Assembly (NCBI RefSeq): GCF_040111675.1
Contig: NZ_CP157794.1
Coordinates: 2,625,501 to 2,689,500 of the forward strand
Direction of reading: 5' to 3'
DNA from: Salinarimonas sp.
GTDB lineage: Bacteria > Pseudomonadota > Alphaproteobacteria > Rhizobiales > Beijerinckiaceae
Length of the DNA: 64,000 bases
In this document: in pieces, positions 1 to 7,606 of the stretch
Numbering within the stretch: position 1 is the stretch's first letter
Layout: every line of letters starts with the position of its first letter
Position numbers and translations under genes: made by a program
The notes under the pieces: generated by a model
Told to the model about the DNA's origin: nothing
The model's input: the letters and a program-made list of their open reading frames with translations, nothing else
Database searches by the model: none

Positions 1-71
1 GGCGGGCGTCTCGGGCGCGCCGGGGCGGCCGCAGGTGCGGCCGGCCGGCGCGAAACGGGGTGCGGCGGCGC

Positions 72-1136
72 TCACGCCGCGGCCTCCAGCGGCTCGAGGG
101 CCGGGCCGTGATCGCGGTCGAAGCGCGCGCCGGAGGCGAGGAGCTTCCACAGGATCCGCGCCACCCGGTTGGCCAGCGCGACCGCGACCTCCTTGAACTT
201 CTTCTTGGGCAGGAGCCGCGCCGCCCAGGCGACGAGCCGCCCGCCGCCGCAGGCCTCCTCGCCGCGGCGCTTCACCTGCTGGAGCAGCGCCGTCGCCGCG
301 CAGACGAGATCGGCCCTGAGCGCCATGTCGCCCGCGCGGGTGATGGCGCCGAGGCGCTGCCTGTTGGCGGTGGTGTGGTCGCGCGGAGTGAGCCCGAGCC
401 AGCCGGCGAAGGCGCGTCCCGAGCGGAAGCGCCGCGGATCGCCCACCGCCACCATCGTGCGCCAGGCCACGACCGGGCCGACGCAGGGCACCTCCATCAG
501 CCGGCGGCAGGCCTCGCTCGCCCGCGCCGCCTTCACGAGCGCGGCCTCCGCGGCCGCGACCCGCGGGCCGAGGCGCTCCCATTCGTCGGCGAGATCCTCG
601 AAGACGAGCCGCGCGTGCGTCGGCAGGTCCGTGCGGGCGAGGATCTCGCCGAGGATCGTGGGGATGTATCGGGCGCCCTGCGGAGCCACGATCCCGAGCT
701 CGGCGGCGTAGCCGCGAACGCGGTTGCCGATCTCGGTTCGGCGCGCCTGGAGCGCCCGCCGGTGGTCGACGAGCATGGCGGCCGCCTGCTGCGCCTCGCT
801 CTTGATCGGCACGAAGGTCGTGTCCGGCTCCCGCACGGCCCGGCAGATCGCCCGGGCGTCGGCGGCGTCGTTCTTGTTGCGCCCGACGAAGGGCTTGGCG
901 AGCTGGGGCGGCACGATGCGCGCGTCGTGGCCCATGGCGACGAGCTCGCGCGCGAGAAGGTGCGCGCCCCGGCACGCCTCGATCCCGATCAGCGTCGGCG
1001 CAAGCGCCGAAAGCTTCTTCTTCATCCGCGCCGGCGTCCCGCTCTCGCGCCAGACCTCCCGGCCCGACGCGTCCGCGCCGGACACCGCGAAATGAGCCTT
1101 GGACGTGTCGATGCCGATCGCGCTAAACTCCTTCAT
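72..1136 (-). CDS. IS110-family transposase (first element)
   Basis: This is a 354-residue DEDD transposase that would move its insertion sequence through a circular intermediate. The N-terminal DEDD domain shows D10 in GIDTSK, E53 in GIEACRG and D90/D93 in KNDAADAR. The C-terminal Transposase_20 helix-hairpin-helix region carries VPCVGPVVAWR and GLTPRD. The start at 1136 follows a good ribosome site (AGGGAGG); reading further upstream would run into repeat DNA. Only about 86 bp separate the start from the adjoining repeat, too short for a 5' guide RNA, so any such RNA should be on the other side, beyond the left edge. Oddity: the stretch where IS110 proteins usually carry a catalytic serine (SSG before RLG) reads HTTANRQRLG, so the element may be inactive or variant. 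The family call is secure. Confidence 0.93.
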   Translation of the reverse strand: MKEFSAIGIDTSKAHFAVSGADASGREVWRESGTPARMKKKLSALAPTLIGIEACRGAHLLARELVAMGHDARIVPPQLAKPFVGRNKNDAADARAICRAVREPDTTFVPIKSEAQQAAAMLVDHRRALQARRTEIGNRVRGYAAELGIVAPQGARYIPTILGEILARTDLPTHARLVFEDLADEWERLGPRVAAAEAALVKAARASEACRRLMEVPCVGPVVAWRTMVAVGDPRRFRSGRAFAGWLGLTPRDHTTANRQRLGAITRAGDMALRADLVCAATALLQQVKRRGEEACGGGRLVAWAARLLPKKKFKEVAVALANRVARILWKLLASGARFDRDHGPALEPLEAAA

Positions 1137-1222
1137 GGACGGTCCCTCCCTCAGATCGAGCTGCAGATACTCCATCTTGGCACACAGATGCCGCCGGGTG
1201 GGGCCGTCCACACCAACATACG

Positions 1223-1380
1223 CGCCGTCGTCTCCCGAGCGGCGTTCACGCCGCGTCCCTCCGGCCTCGATGTCGCGTGTGGGCCGGCGTCGCACCCGGC
1301 GTGCGATGCGACCTGAAGGTCGCAAGACGAGCGTCGGCGGGTATGGGTCCCGGGTCGCCGTTCGGCGCCCGGGATGACAG
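1223..1380 (+). repeat. 198-bp terminally inverted element, copy 1, left end missing
   Basis: This matches the inner part and right arm of copy 2 at 1427-1624 almost base for base, ending in CCCGGGATGACAG. The first ~40 bp (the left inverted arm) are absent. In their place lies the upstream flank of the IS110 transposase, so the IS seems to have inserted in, or recombined into, the left arm. Confidence 0.85.
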
Positions 1381-1426
1381 ACCTTCGCCCTGGGGGAGAG
1401 GCTGCCCTGGTAGGGGCGCCCTCCCC

Positions 1427-1624
1427 CTGTCATCCCGGACGGCGAAGCCGATCCGGGACCCATACCCGCCGTCGTCTCCCGAGCGGCGTTCACGCCGCGT
1501 CCCTCCGGCCTCGATGTCGCGTGTGGGCCGGCTTCGCACCCGGCGTGCGATGCGACCTGAAGGTCGCAAGACGAGCGTCGGCGGGTATGGGTCCCGGGTC
1601 GCCGTTCGGCGCCCGGGATGACAG
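1427..1624 (+). repeat. 198-bp terminally inverted element, copy 2
   Basis: The element begins CTGTCATCCCGGAC and ends in the inverted GCCCGGGATGACAG, with arms of roughly 45 bp. Inside are smaller palindromes such as GCGGCGTTCACGCCGC and GCGACCTGAAGGTCGC. It has no coding capacity. It looks like a miniature mobile element or a large REP-type palindrome. It lies 52 bp upstream of the GIY-YIG gene. Confidence 0.85.
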
Positions 1625-1676
1625 GGGCTTTCAATGAGTGTAGTATTGACGCTAATGTATTTCAGGGTTGCTCACG

Positions 1677-1961
1677 ATGTACTATGTGTACGTGCTGGCA
1701 AGTCGCCGCTACGGGACTCTCTACGTCGGGGTGACCAACGATCTCGCCCGGCGAGTGTGGAGCCACAAGGAAGGGCACTTTCCCGGTTTCACCAAGAAAT
1801 ACGGCGTCACGCGCCTGGTCTGGTACGAGAGCTACGAGAGCATCCACGACGCGATCGCGCGGGAAAAGCGGCTCAAGCGCTGGCGGCGCGACTGGAAAAT
1901 CGAGCTGATCGAGGCGGAGAACCCGCTCTGGAGCGACCTCTACAATATCCTGAACCGATAA
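1677..1961 (+). CDS. GIY-YIG domain endonuclease, small single-domain type
   Basis: This is a 94-residue protein made almost wholly of one GIY-YIG nuclease domain of the small UPF0213 type. The YVYVL and LYVGVT segments supply the two tyrosine motifs. R28 in NDLARRVW is the expected catalytic arginine, and the C-terminal REKRLKRWRR segment is typical. The family cuts DNA, but the role of the small stand-alone members is largely unknown. The ATG at 1677 fits the domain start; a TTG nine bases upstream is possible. The gene is less GC-rich than its surroundings. It sits between two intact 198-bp inverted elements, one ending 52 bp upstream and the other starting 3 bp after the stop, which suggests it travels with them or acts on them. 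Confidence 0.85.
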   Translation: MYYVYVLASRRYGTLYVGVTNDLARRVWSHKEGHFPGFTKKYGVTRLVWYESYESIHDAIAREKRLKRWRRDWKIELIEAENPLWSDLYNILNR

Positions 1962-1964
1962 ACG

Positions 1965-2162
1965 CTGTCATCCCGGACGCCGAAGGCGATCCGGGACCCA
2001 TATCCGCCGACGCCCGTCTTGCGACCTTCAGGTCGCATCGCGAGCCCCGTGCGAAGCCGGCCCAAACGCGACATCGAGGGCGGAGGGACGCGGCGTGAAC
2101 GCCGCTCCGGAGACGACGGCGGGTATGGGTCCCGGGTCGCCGTTCGGCGCCCGGGATGACAG
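1965..2162 (-). repeat. 198-bp terminally inverted element, copy 3, opposite orientation
   Basis: It has the same length and terminal arms as copy 2 (CTGTCATCCCGGAC to CCGGGATGACAG), but the inner part reads as the reverse complement. Copies 2 and 3 therefore bracket the GIY-YIG gene head to head. The flank after this copy (ACCTTCGCCCT) also follows copy 1, which suggests past recombination between copies. Confidence 0.85.
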
Positions 2163-2176
2163 ACCTTCGCCCTCGC

Positions 2177-2677
2177 TCAGCTCGCCGTGCGGAAGACGAT
2201 CTCGTCGGCCATGTCGATGCGCGGGCGCGGCGCGCCGAGGATGGCGTTGTCGGCGGCCTGGACGCGGGCCGCCTCCTCGAGGAAGCGCAGAAGCGCCGCG
2301 GGGCTGAGCGCGGCGAGGTCGAGGTCGCGCCCGTGGCGGAAGCGGCGCGCCAGATCGTCCGGGATGCCCGCGAGATCGCAGAAGGCCATGGTCCAGGAGC
2401 CGAAGCGGCGCTCCTCGATCTCGCGGACCTCCAGGATCTCGATGCGCTCGTGGCGGGCATCGCGGCAGATGCGGGCGAAGGTCTCGGATACGGCGGCGCG
2501 ACGGCCCTCCAGCACCTGGGCGAACAGTCGCGGCGCCGCGACCAGCGCGCCGGTGATCGCGTCGCGCTCGTTGTTGCGCCGCGATGCGAGCAGGATGTCG
2601 TCCCAGGCGGCGAGGAAATCGGAGCCGATGCGCTCCGCATGCGGGCGGCTGACGTAGATCAGACGCGTCAAGGGCAT
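2177..2677 (-). CDS. BLUF-domain blue-light sensor
   Basis: This 166-residue protein carries an N-terminal BLUF domain, which binds FAD and switches its hydrogen bonding on blue light. The key residues are visible: Y8 in RLIYVSR, N35/N36 before ITGALV, Q54 in FAQVLEG, and W95/M97 in FGSWTMAF. The remaining ~60 residues are a short helical tail with no recognised output domain, so it probably signals by protein-protein contact. It lies downstream of parC on the same strand after a 180-bp gap holding AT-rich sequence, so it probably has its own promoter. Identification is firm; the partner is unknown. Confidence 0.93.
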   Translation of the reverse strand: MPLTRLIYVSRPHAERIGSDFLAAWDDILLASRRNNERDAITGALVAAPRLFAQVLEGRRAAVSETFARICRDARHERIEILEVREIEERRFGSWTMAFCDLAGIPDDLARRFRHGRDLDLAALSPAALLRFLEEAARVQAADNAILGAPRPRIDMADEIVFRTAS

Positions 2678-2857
2678 GGCCGTGTCGCTCCCGATGAGGG
2701 CCCGCGCGATTCACGCGGGGCGTGAGTAGTTTTACGGGAGCATGCAGCGGGCCGGTTAACGCGTCTTCACCGCCGATTGAATTTTTAGCAAGGCGGGAAT
2801 GCGCAATTATGAAAGCCCGTTAGGCGACACGGCGGCCGAGCGGGACCGGTCGCTCGG

Positions 2858-5098
2858 CTAGAACCGGTTGCTCTTGGGGAATCCCTTCGGCGGCAGGCGG
2901 CCCGCGTCGGCGCGATTGGCGATCCAGTCGCGCAGGTCCTCGCCCTTGACCGTCCAGGTGCGGCCCGACGTGTCGACCCAGGTGAGACCCTCCTCGAGCG
3001 GAAACACCTTCACGTCCGAGACGCCGCCGTCGCGATAGCGCTGCAGGCGCACGCCCTTGCCGCGGCTCATCTCCGGCACCTGGGAGAGCGGGAAGACGAG
3101 GAGCTTGCGGTTCTCGCCGACGATGGCGACGTGGTCGCCCTCGGCCGGGACGGCGAGCATCGCCTTCGCGCCCGCGTCGACGTTGAGCGCGAGCTTGCCC
3201 TTGCGGGTGTTGGCGACGAGCGCGTCCTCGGGGGCGAGGAAGCCGCGGCCGTCGGCGGAGACGAGGAGGCGCTTGGCGCCCGGCCTGTGGGGGAAGATCG
3301 CGGCGATCTCGGCGTCGTCGTCGAAATCGACCATGAGCCGGATCGGGTCCCCGAAGCCGCGCCCGCCGGGCAGCTTCGCGGCGTCGAGCGTGAAGGCCTT
3401 GCCGTTGGTCGCGAGCGCGAGGATCTTCGCCGTCGTCTCGGTGTGGAACGAGAAGGCGAGCGCGTCGTCGCCCTTGAAGGCGACCGACGAGACGTCCTGG
3501 ACGTGGCCCTTGAGGGCGCGGATCCAGCCCTTCTTCGAGACGATGACGGTGATCGGCTCGCGCTCGACCATGGCCTCGGCGATGTCCACGGCGGAGGCGG
3601 CGGGCATGTCCTCGAAGGTGGTGCGGCGGCGCCCCAGCGCGGTCTCGCCGGAGAAGCTCTTGCGGACCTCGCGGATCTGCTTGCCCACCGCCTTCCACTG
3701 CTTGGGCTCGCTGGCGAGGAGGGCGTCGAGCCCCGCGCGCTCCTCGGTGAGGGTGTCGAGCTCGCGCTTGAGCTCCATCTCCTCGAGCTTGCGCAAGCTC
3801 CGCAGGCGCGTGTCGAGGATGGCGTTGGCCTGGATCTCGGTGAGGTCGAATTCCCGCATCAGCTCCTGCTTGGGCTCGTCCTCCTCGCGGATGATGCGGA
3901 TGACCTTGTCGAGGTCGAGATAGATGATCAGAAGGCCGCGCAGGATCTCGAGGCGGCGGTCGATGACCGAGAGCCGGTGGCGCGAGCGGCGCTGGAGCAC
4001 GTCGCGGCGGTGGTCGAGCCAGGCCCGGAGCGCCTCGGCGAGGCCGATGACGCGGGGCACCGTGCCGCCGACCAGCACGTTCATGTTGAGCGGGACGCGC
4101 GCCTCGAGATCGGTGAGCCGGAAGAGCGATTCCATCATCAGCTCGGGCTCGACCGTGCGCGCGCGCGGCTCGACGACGATGCGCACGTCCTCGGCCGATT
4201 CGTCGCGGATGTCGCCGACGAGGGGCAGCTTCCGCTCGGCGAGGAGCTCGGCGATCTTCTCGATCATCCGCGACTTGCCGACGCCGTAGGGGATCTCGGT
4301 GACGACGGCGGCCCATTGGCCGCGGCCGAGATCCTCGCGGGTCCAGCGGGCGCGCACCCGGAAGCCGCCGCGGCCGGTATTGTAGGCCTCGACGATCTGC
4401 TCCCGGCGCTCGACGATGATGCCGCCGGTGGGGAAATCCGGCCCCGGCACGAAGGCGAGGAGCTGCTCGGACGTGGTCTGCGGATGGTCGATCAGGTAGA
4501 GCGCGGCGTCGCACAATTCGGCGGCGTTGTGCGGCGGGATCGAGGTCGCCATGCCGACCGCGATGCCCTGCGAGCCGTTGGCGAGGAGGTTCGGGAAGGC
4601 GGCGGGGAGCACCGCCGGCTCGTCGGTGGAGCCGTCGTAGTTCGGGCGGAAGTCGACCGTGTCCTCGTCGATGCCGTCGAGGAGGAGGCGCGCGACCTCG
4701 GTGAGGCGCGCCTCCGTGTAGCGGTAGGCGGCGGCGGAATCGCCGTCGATGTTGCCGAAATTGCCCTGGCCGTCGACGAGCGGGTAGCGCGAGGCGAAAT
4801 CCTGGGCGAGGCGCACCAGCGCATCGTAGATCGCCTGGTCGCCGTGGGGGTGGAACGAGCCCATGACGTCGCCGACGACCTTGGCGGACTTCTTGAACGG
4901 CGAGCCGGGGTCGAGCCGCAGGAGGCGCATGCCGTAGAGGATGCGCCGATGCACGGGCTTGAGCCCGTCGCGCGCGTCGGGCAGCGCGCGGTGCATGATC
5001 GTGGAGAGCGCGTAGGCGAGATAGCGCTCCTCCAAGGCCTCCTTGAGGTTGATGCTGTCGGCGTCGCCGCCGGACGGCGGCTCGACGGGCTTGCCCAT
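2858..5098 (-). CDS. parC: DNA topoisomerase IV subunit A
   Basis: ParC is the DNA-cleaving subunit of topoisomerase IV and decatenates daughter chromosomes together with ParE. The protein has 746 residues, normal for alphaproteobacteria. The breakage-reunion domain holds the catalytic tyrosine Y127 in AYRYTEARL. The quinolone-determining stretch [10 protein letters not shown] (residues 83-92) has Q88 and D92 where E. coli ParC has S80 and E84. I believe this is usual in the group rather than a resistance mutation. The C-terminal beta-pinwheel repeats (for example [20 protein letters not shown]) are present. The ATG at 5098 follows GAGGAGCCCC. Confidence 0.97.
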   Translation of the reverse strand: MGKPVEPPSGGDADSINLKEALEERYLAYALSTIMHRALPDARDGLKPVHRRILYGMRLLRLDPGSPFKKSAKVVGDVMGSFHPHGDQAIYDALVRLAQDFASRYPLVDGQGNFGNIDGDSAAAYRYTEARLTEVARLLLDGIDEDTVDFRPNYDGSTDEPAVLPAAFPNLLANGSQGIAVGMATSIPPHNAAELCDAALYLIDHPQTTSEQLLAFVPGPDFPTGGIIVERREQIVEAYNTGRGGFRVRARWTREDLGRGQWAAVVTEIPYGVGKSRMIEKIAELLAERKLPLVGDIRDESAEDVRIVVEPRARTVEPELMMESLFRLTDLEARVPLNMNVLVGGTVPRVIGLAEALRAWLDHRRDVLQRRSRHRLSVIDRRLEILRGLLIIYLDLDKVIRIIREEDEPKQELMREFDLTEIQANAILDTRLRSLRKLEEMELKRELDTLTEERAGLDALLASEPKQWKAVGKQIREVRKSFSGETALGRRRTTFEDMPAASAVDIAEAMVEREPITVIVSKKGWIRALKGHVQDVSSVAFKGDDALAFSFHTETTAKILALATNGKAFTLDAAKLPGGRGFGDPIRLMVDFDDDAEIAAIFPHRPGAKRLLVSADGRGFLAPEDALVANTRKGKLALNVDAGAKAMLAVPAEGDHVAIVGENRKLLVFPLSQVPEMSRGKGVRLQRYRDGGVSDVKVFPLEEGLTWVDTSGRTWTVKGEDLRDWIANRADAGRLPPKGFPKSNRF

Positions 5099-5295
5099 GG
5101 GGCTCCTCGCATTCTGGTTCGAATCACAGGACTAGAACGGAGGGGGTACGGATGGCAAGGGCGGGGATGGAGTTGTCCACGTCCGTGGTGTGGCGCGGAC
5201 GCACTCCCCTCTCCCTCGTGGCTCCTCGGTGCACGCATCTCCTTCAGTCGAGCGTCGGCGACCGCGTGCTCGGGGAGCGGACGAGCGGCGCTCGT

Positions 5296-5501
5296 CTTTC
5301 CTTCCCTGTAGGGGAAGGTGGCGCGCCGCCGCAGGCGGCGTGACGGATGGGGCGCGGCGCGCGAGCGACGCGTTCCGCGAAGCGGAAGCCGACGGCGGCG
5401 TCCGGCTCGACCGTCCGTTTCGGCTTCGCCGAACGCGCGTGCCGCGCGCCCCATCCGTCTCGGCTTCGCCGAGCCACCTTCCCCTACAGGGAAGGAGAAA
5501 G
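5296..5501. repeat. Long imperfect palindrome (REP/MITE-like)
   Basis: The left arm starts CTTTCCTTCCCTGTAGGGGA. The right arm ends with the complementary CCCCTACAGGGAAGGAGAAAG, differing by a 2-base indel. The pairing continues inward through GACGGATGGGGCGCG against CGCGCCCCATCCGTC. The centre includes GGCTTCGCC-type motifs. Transcribed, it would form one long hairpin. It has no coding capacity. Confidence 0.75.
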
Positions 5502-5704
5502 GCTCGGCGCCCGTCGAGCAGCTCCGCGACGTCGCTCGTCCACGCCGGACGAGCTAGTCGCTTCTCACAACTATCTCGACCTCGATGCCGGCGGCTCCGG
5601 CCAGGCTCGCCACGGGCTTTTCGTCGGCGGGCCGCGTTTCCGCCTTCTCCCTTAGGCGGCGCTGCATCGCCGTCGCGACAGTTCTGCACGCCCCTCACCC
5701 CCTG

Positions 5705-5727
5705 CCCCTCTCCACGAGGGAGAGGGG
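5705..5727. terminator. CCCCTCTCC hairpin downstream of soxR
   Basis: CCCCTCTCC, a 4-base loop ACGA, then GGGAGAGGGG form a perfect short stem just past the soxR stop. There is no long T run, so this is a hairpin or REP-type 3' end rather than a classic terminator. The same stem recurs at 43012-43033, and close variants occur at 7411 and 7483. Confidence 0.5.
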
Positions 5728-5745
5728 AGATTTCGCCAGGCGCGA

Positions 5746-6216
5746 TCACGCCCCCTCCCCGCCCCCGATCAGATGCCGCGGGCCCGGGCCCTTTCGGGCG
5801 ACGCGGTCGCCCTGGTTGCGGAGAGCGCAATCGTCGAGCGAGAGGCAGCCGCAGCCGATGCAGCCGGAGAGGTCGTCGCGCAGCTTCTCGAGCAGGCGGA
5901 TGCGGGCCTCGATCTCGTCGCGCCAGGAGGCGGAGAGCGCCGCCCAGTCGGCGGCGCCGATGGGGCGCTCCTTCGGCAGGGCGTCGAAGGCGGCGCGGAT
6001 GGCAGCGAGCGGAATGCCGACGCGCTGGCCCACCCGCACGATCGCGATGCGGCGCAGGACGTCGCGGGCGTAGCGGCGCTGGTTGCCGGAGGTGCGGACG
6101 GACTCGATGAGCCCCTGCGCCTCGTAGAAATGCACGGTCGAGACCTTGACGCCCGAGCGCCGGGCGACCTCTCCCACCGTGAGCAGGATCGACCTGTCGA
6201 TGCGCGTCGCCACCAC
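5746..6216 (-). CDS. soxR: Redox-sensitive MerR-family activator SoxR
   Basis: SoxR senses redox-cycling compounds through a [2Fe-2S] cluster and activates promoters with over-long spacers. The 156-residue protein has the MerR helix-turn-helix (LTVGEVARRSGVKVSTVHFYE), a dimerisation helix and the diagnostic C119-x2-C122-x-C124-x5-C130 cluster site, with the same numbering as E. coli SoxR. Translation begins at one of two adjacent GTG codons (6216 or 6213) behind GAGAGGA. It is divergent from a DUF1127 gene, and a SoxR box lies in the short gap, 15 nt from the soxR start, so soxR probably also controls its own expression. Confidence 0.96.
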   Translation of the reverse strand: MVATRIDRSILLTVGEVARRSGVKVSTVHFYEAQGLIESVRTSGNQRRYARDVLRRIAIVRVGQRVGIPLAAIRAAFDALPKERPIGAADWAALSASWRDEIEARIRLLEKLRDDLSGCIGCGCLSLDDCALRNQGDRVARKGPGPRHLIGGGEGA

Positions 6217-6230
6217 GTGCGCGTCCTCTC

Positions 6231-6261
6231 TTGACCTCGATATTGGTTGAGGTTTTATGCC
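6231..6261 (+). promoter_or_regulatory. SoxR box and MerR-type promoter
   Basis: A rightward promoter has -35 TTGACC (6231-6236), a 19-bp spacer and -10 TATGCC (6256-6261). The spacer contains the 18-bp dyad CCTCGATATTGGTTGAGG (6235-6252). Its outer arms match the E. coli soxS SoxR box, CCTCAA-N6-TTGAGG, except for one base (CCTCGA), and the element positions are the same as in soxS. The over-long 19-bp spacer is the hallmark of MerR-family activation. The promoter points at the DUF1127 gene. Confidence 0.85.
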
Positions 6262-6294
6262 TGTGAGCCTCCCCGGTCAAACCGAGAGGCCACC

Positions 6295-6537
6295 ATGCGT
6301 CCCGACCCCGCCTTCCCCGTCCCGCCCCCCGCCCGCCACGTCGCGCGCGCCGCCTGGCCGCTGCGGCGGTTCCTCTGGAAGCGCGCGCTGGCGCGGCTTC
6401 TCGTGGGGCTCGGCATCGGCCGCGGGACGGGCGCCACGACGGCCCGCTCCCTCGCCCATCTCGACGACCGGCTGCTGCGGGACGTCGGGCTCAGGCGCGA
6501 GCAGGGGCCGGGCGGCGACCGGTATCGGCGGCTGTGA
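6295..6537 (+). CDS. DUF1127 small protein, likely SoxR target
   Basis: This is an 80-residue basic protein whose C-terminal LAHLDDRLLRDVGLRREQ is the DUF1127 signature (residues ~59-76). The family is abundant in alphaproteobacteria; some members bind RNA or take part in stress and phosphate or carbon physiology, but no single biochemical function is settled. The N-terminal ~30 residues are proline-rich and unlike other members. The ATG at 6295 follows GAGAGGCC. It is the first gene downstream of the SoxR-box promoter, with a predicted leader of about 27 nt, which points to induction by redox stress. Confidence 0.85.
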   Translation: MRPDPAFPVPPPARHVARAAWPLRRFLWKRALARLLVGLGIGRGTGATTARSLAHLDDRLLRDVGLRREQGPGGDRYRRL

Positions 6538-6593
6538 GGGGCGCAGCGAAACGGGCGGCAGGAGTTGACTAGACGTGCCCGCTACACTCTGAA

Positions 6594-7394
6594 TTGCGCG
6601 TCTGCACCATAGGGCTCGAATCCTTGCTGTCGCGCGCCTCGCTCCACGCTCAGCTCGCCCCGGACGCCCGTCCGGGCGGCCTCTCGCCGCTCAACGCCGC
6701 GATCGTCGTGCTGATCGCCGCGTCGGTGGTGGTCGCGATCCTGGAGACGGAGCCTGCGCTTCACGTCGGGCGCGAGGCCGCGTTCCGAGCCGTGGAGATG
6801 GGCTTCGCCGCCGTCTTCGCCCTGGAATACCTGGCGCGGCTCTGGGCGGCCGGCGAGGATCCGCGCTATCGCGGCCTGCGCGGGCGCGTCGCCTACGCGC
6901 TGACGCCGACGGCGCTGATCGACCTCCTGGCGCTCGCCTCGCTCGCCGCACCTCTGGCCGACGGGAACGGCGCACTGCTGCGGCTCTTGAGGCTCGCGCG
7001 CATCCTGCGGCTGGCGAAGCTCGGGCGGTTCAGCCGCGCGTTCCGGGCGCTGTCCGAGGCCGTGCGCCTGCGCGGCCACGAGCTGGTCGCGAGCCTCGTG
7101 ATCGCGGGCCTGCTGCTGCTCGCCTCGTCGAGCCTGCTCTACGTGGTCGAGGGCGGCGCGCAGCCGGAGGCGTTCGGCAGCATCCCGCGGGCCATGTGGT
7201 GGTCGGTGGCGACGCTGACCACGGTGGGCTACGGCGACGTCTTCCCCGTGACGCCGCTCGGAAAGCTGCTCGCGGGCGCGACGGCGATCGCCGGCATCGG
7301 GCTGATCGCGCTCCCCACCGGCATCCTCGCCGCCGCGTTCAGCGACGCGCTCCAGCGGGCGCGAGAGGCGAAGGAGCCGGCGGGGGACGCGTGA
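6594..7394 (+). CDS. Voltage-gated potassium channel, six-TM Kv type
   Basis: This 266-residue inner-membrane protein has six hydrophobic segments. An S4-like voltage sensor carries arginines every third residue (R130, R133, R136, R139). The pore loop has the K+ selectivity filter TTVGYGD at 209-215. It should form a tetrameric K+ channel resembling KvAP or bacterial Kv proteins. No cytoplasmic RCK or cyclic-nucleotide domain follows, since only ~20 residues remain after S6. The only plausible start in frame after the upstream stop is TTG at 6594, with no strong ribosome site, so translation may be weak. Confidence 0.93.
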   Translation: MRVCTIGLESLLSRASLHAQLAPDARPGGLSPLNAAIVVLIAASVVVAILETEPALHVGREAAFRAVEMGFAAVFALEYLARLWAAGEDPRYRGLRGRVAYALTPTALIDLLALASLAAPLADGNGALLRLLRLARILRLAKLGRFSRAFRALSEAVRLRGHELVASLVIAGLLLLASSSLLYVVEGGAQPEAFGSIPRAMWWSVATLTTVGYGDVFPVTPLGKLLAGATAIAGIGLIALPTGILAAAFSDALQRAREAKEPAGDA

Positions 7395-7410
7395 GGGGCG
7401 CCGCCGGAAA

Positions 7411-7433
7411 CCCCTCGCCACAAGGGCGAGGGG
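7411..7433. terminator. Hairpin after the K+ channel gene
   Basis: CCCCTCGCC and GGCGAGGGG form a perfect 9-bp stem with a 5-base loop, 17 bp past the channel stop. There is no T run. It is a variant of the CCCCTCTCC palindrome family seen elsewhere in the window. Confidence 0.5.
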
Positions 7434-7482
7434 AGACCGTCGGCGCCTTGCGCCGGACGATCGCGCGACCCGAACGTCGTCA

Positions 7483-7517
7483 CCCCTCTCCCGTTCGGGA
7501 CCCGTTCGGGAGAGGGG
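7483..7517. repeat. Palindromic repeat upstream of scoA
   Basis: CCCCTCTCCCG and CGGGAGAGGGG form an 11-bp inverted repeat around a 13-base centre with a repeated CGTTCGGGA motif. It belongs to the same dispersed hairpin family as 5705 and 43012. Confidence 0.6.
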
Positions 7518-7606
7518 CTCGCCCTTTTTCCGCACCGCAGCGCGTTGCCTCCCCCCGCGGCCTTCCTGTAGAGGAGACGCGTACGGAACCTGGAGGTCGA
7601 ACGGCC

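Larger units (their letters stand above)
5099..5745. other. Non-coding spacer between parC and soxR, repeat-rich
   Basis: These 647 bp hold no convincing gene. They contain a ~206-bp imperfect palindrome (5296-5501) and a short CCCCTCTCC hairpin (5705-5727), both listed separately. The remainder is GC-rich sequence without a recognised element. Leftward transcription of parC must start close to 5110-5150. Confidence 0.7.

Noticed and set aside
83..88. Quinolone-resistance mutation suspected in ParC (Q88, D92)
   Set aside because: Those coordinates are residue numbers within the parC product. The Gln/Asp pair appears to be the normal state in alphaproteobacterial ParC as far as I recall, so resistance cannot be inferred.
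81..100. CRISPR-like regularity in palindromic repeats near the left edge
   Set aside because: The repeats at 1223-2162 are three 198-bp elements with internal inversion, not short direct repeats with unique spacers; no cas genes.
5113..5133. T-loop-like sequence GGTTCGAATC near the parC start
   Set aside because: It recalls a tRNA T-arm, but no acceptor, D-arm or anticodon arm can be built around it, and the parC start codon is too close.
3131..5311. Long plus-strand frame antisense to parC
   Set aside because: The translation is acidic and repetitive with no domain; parC on the other strand is certain.
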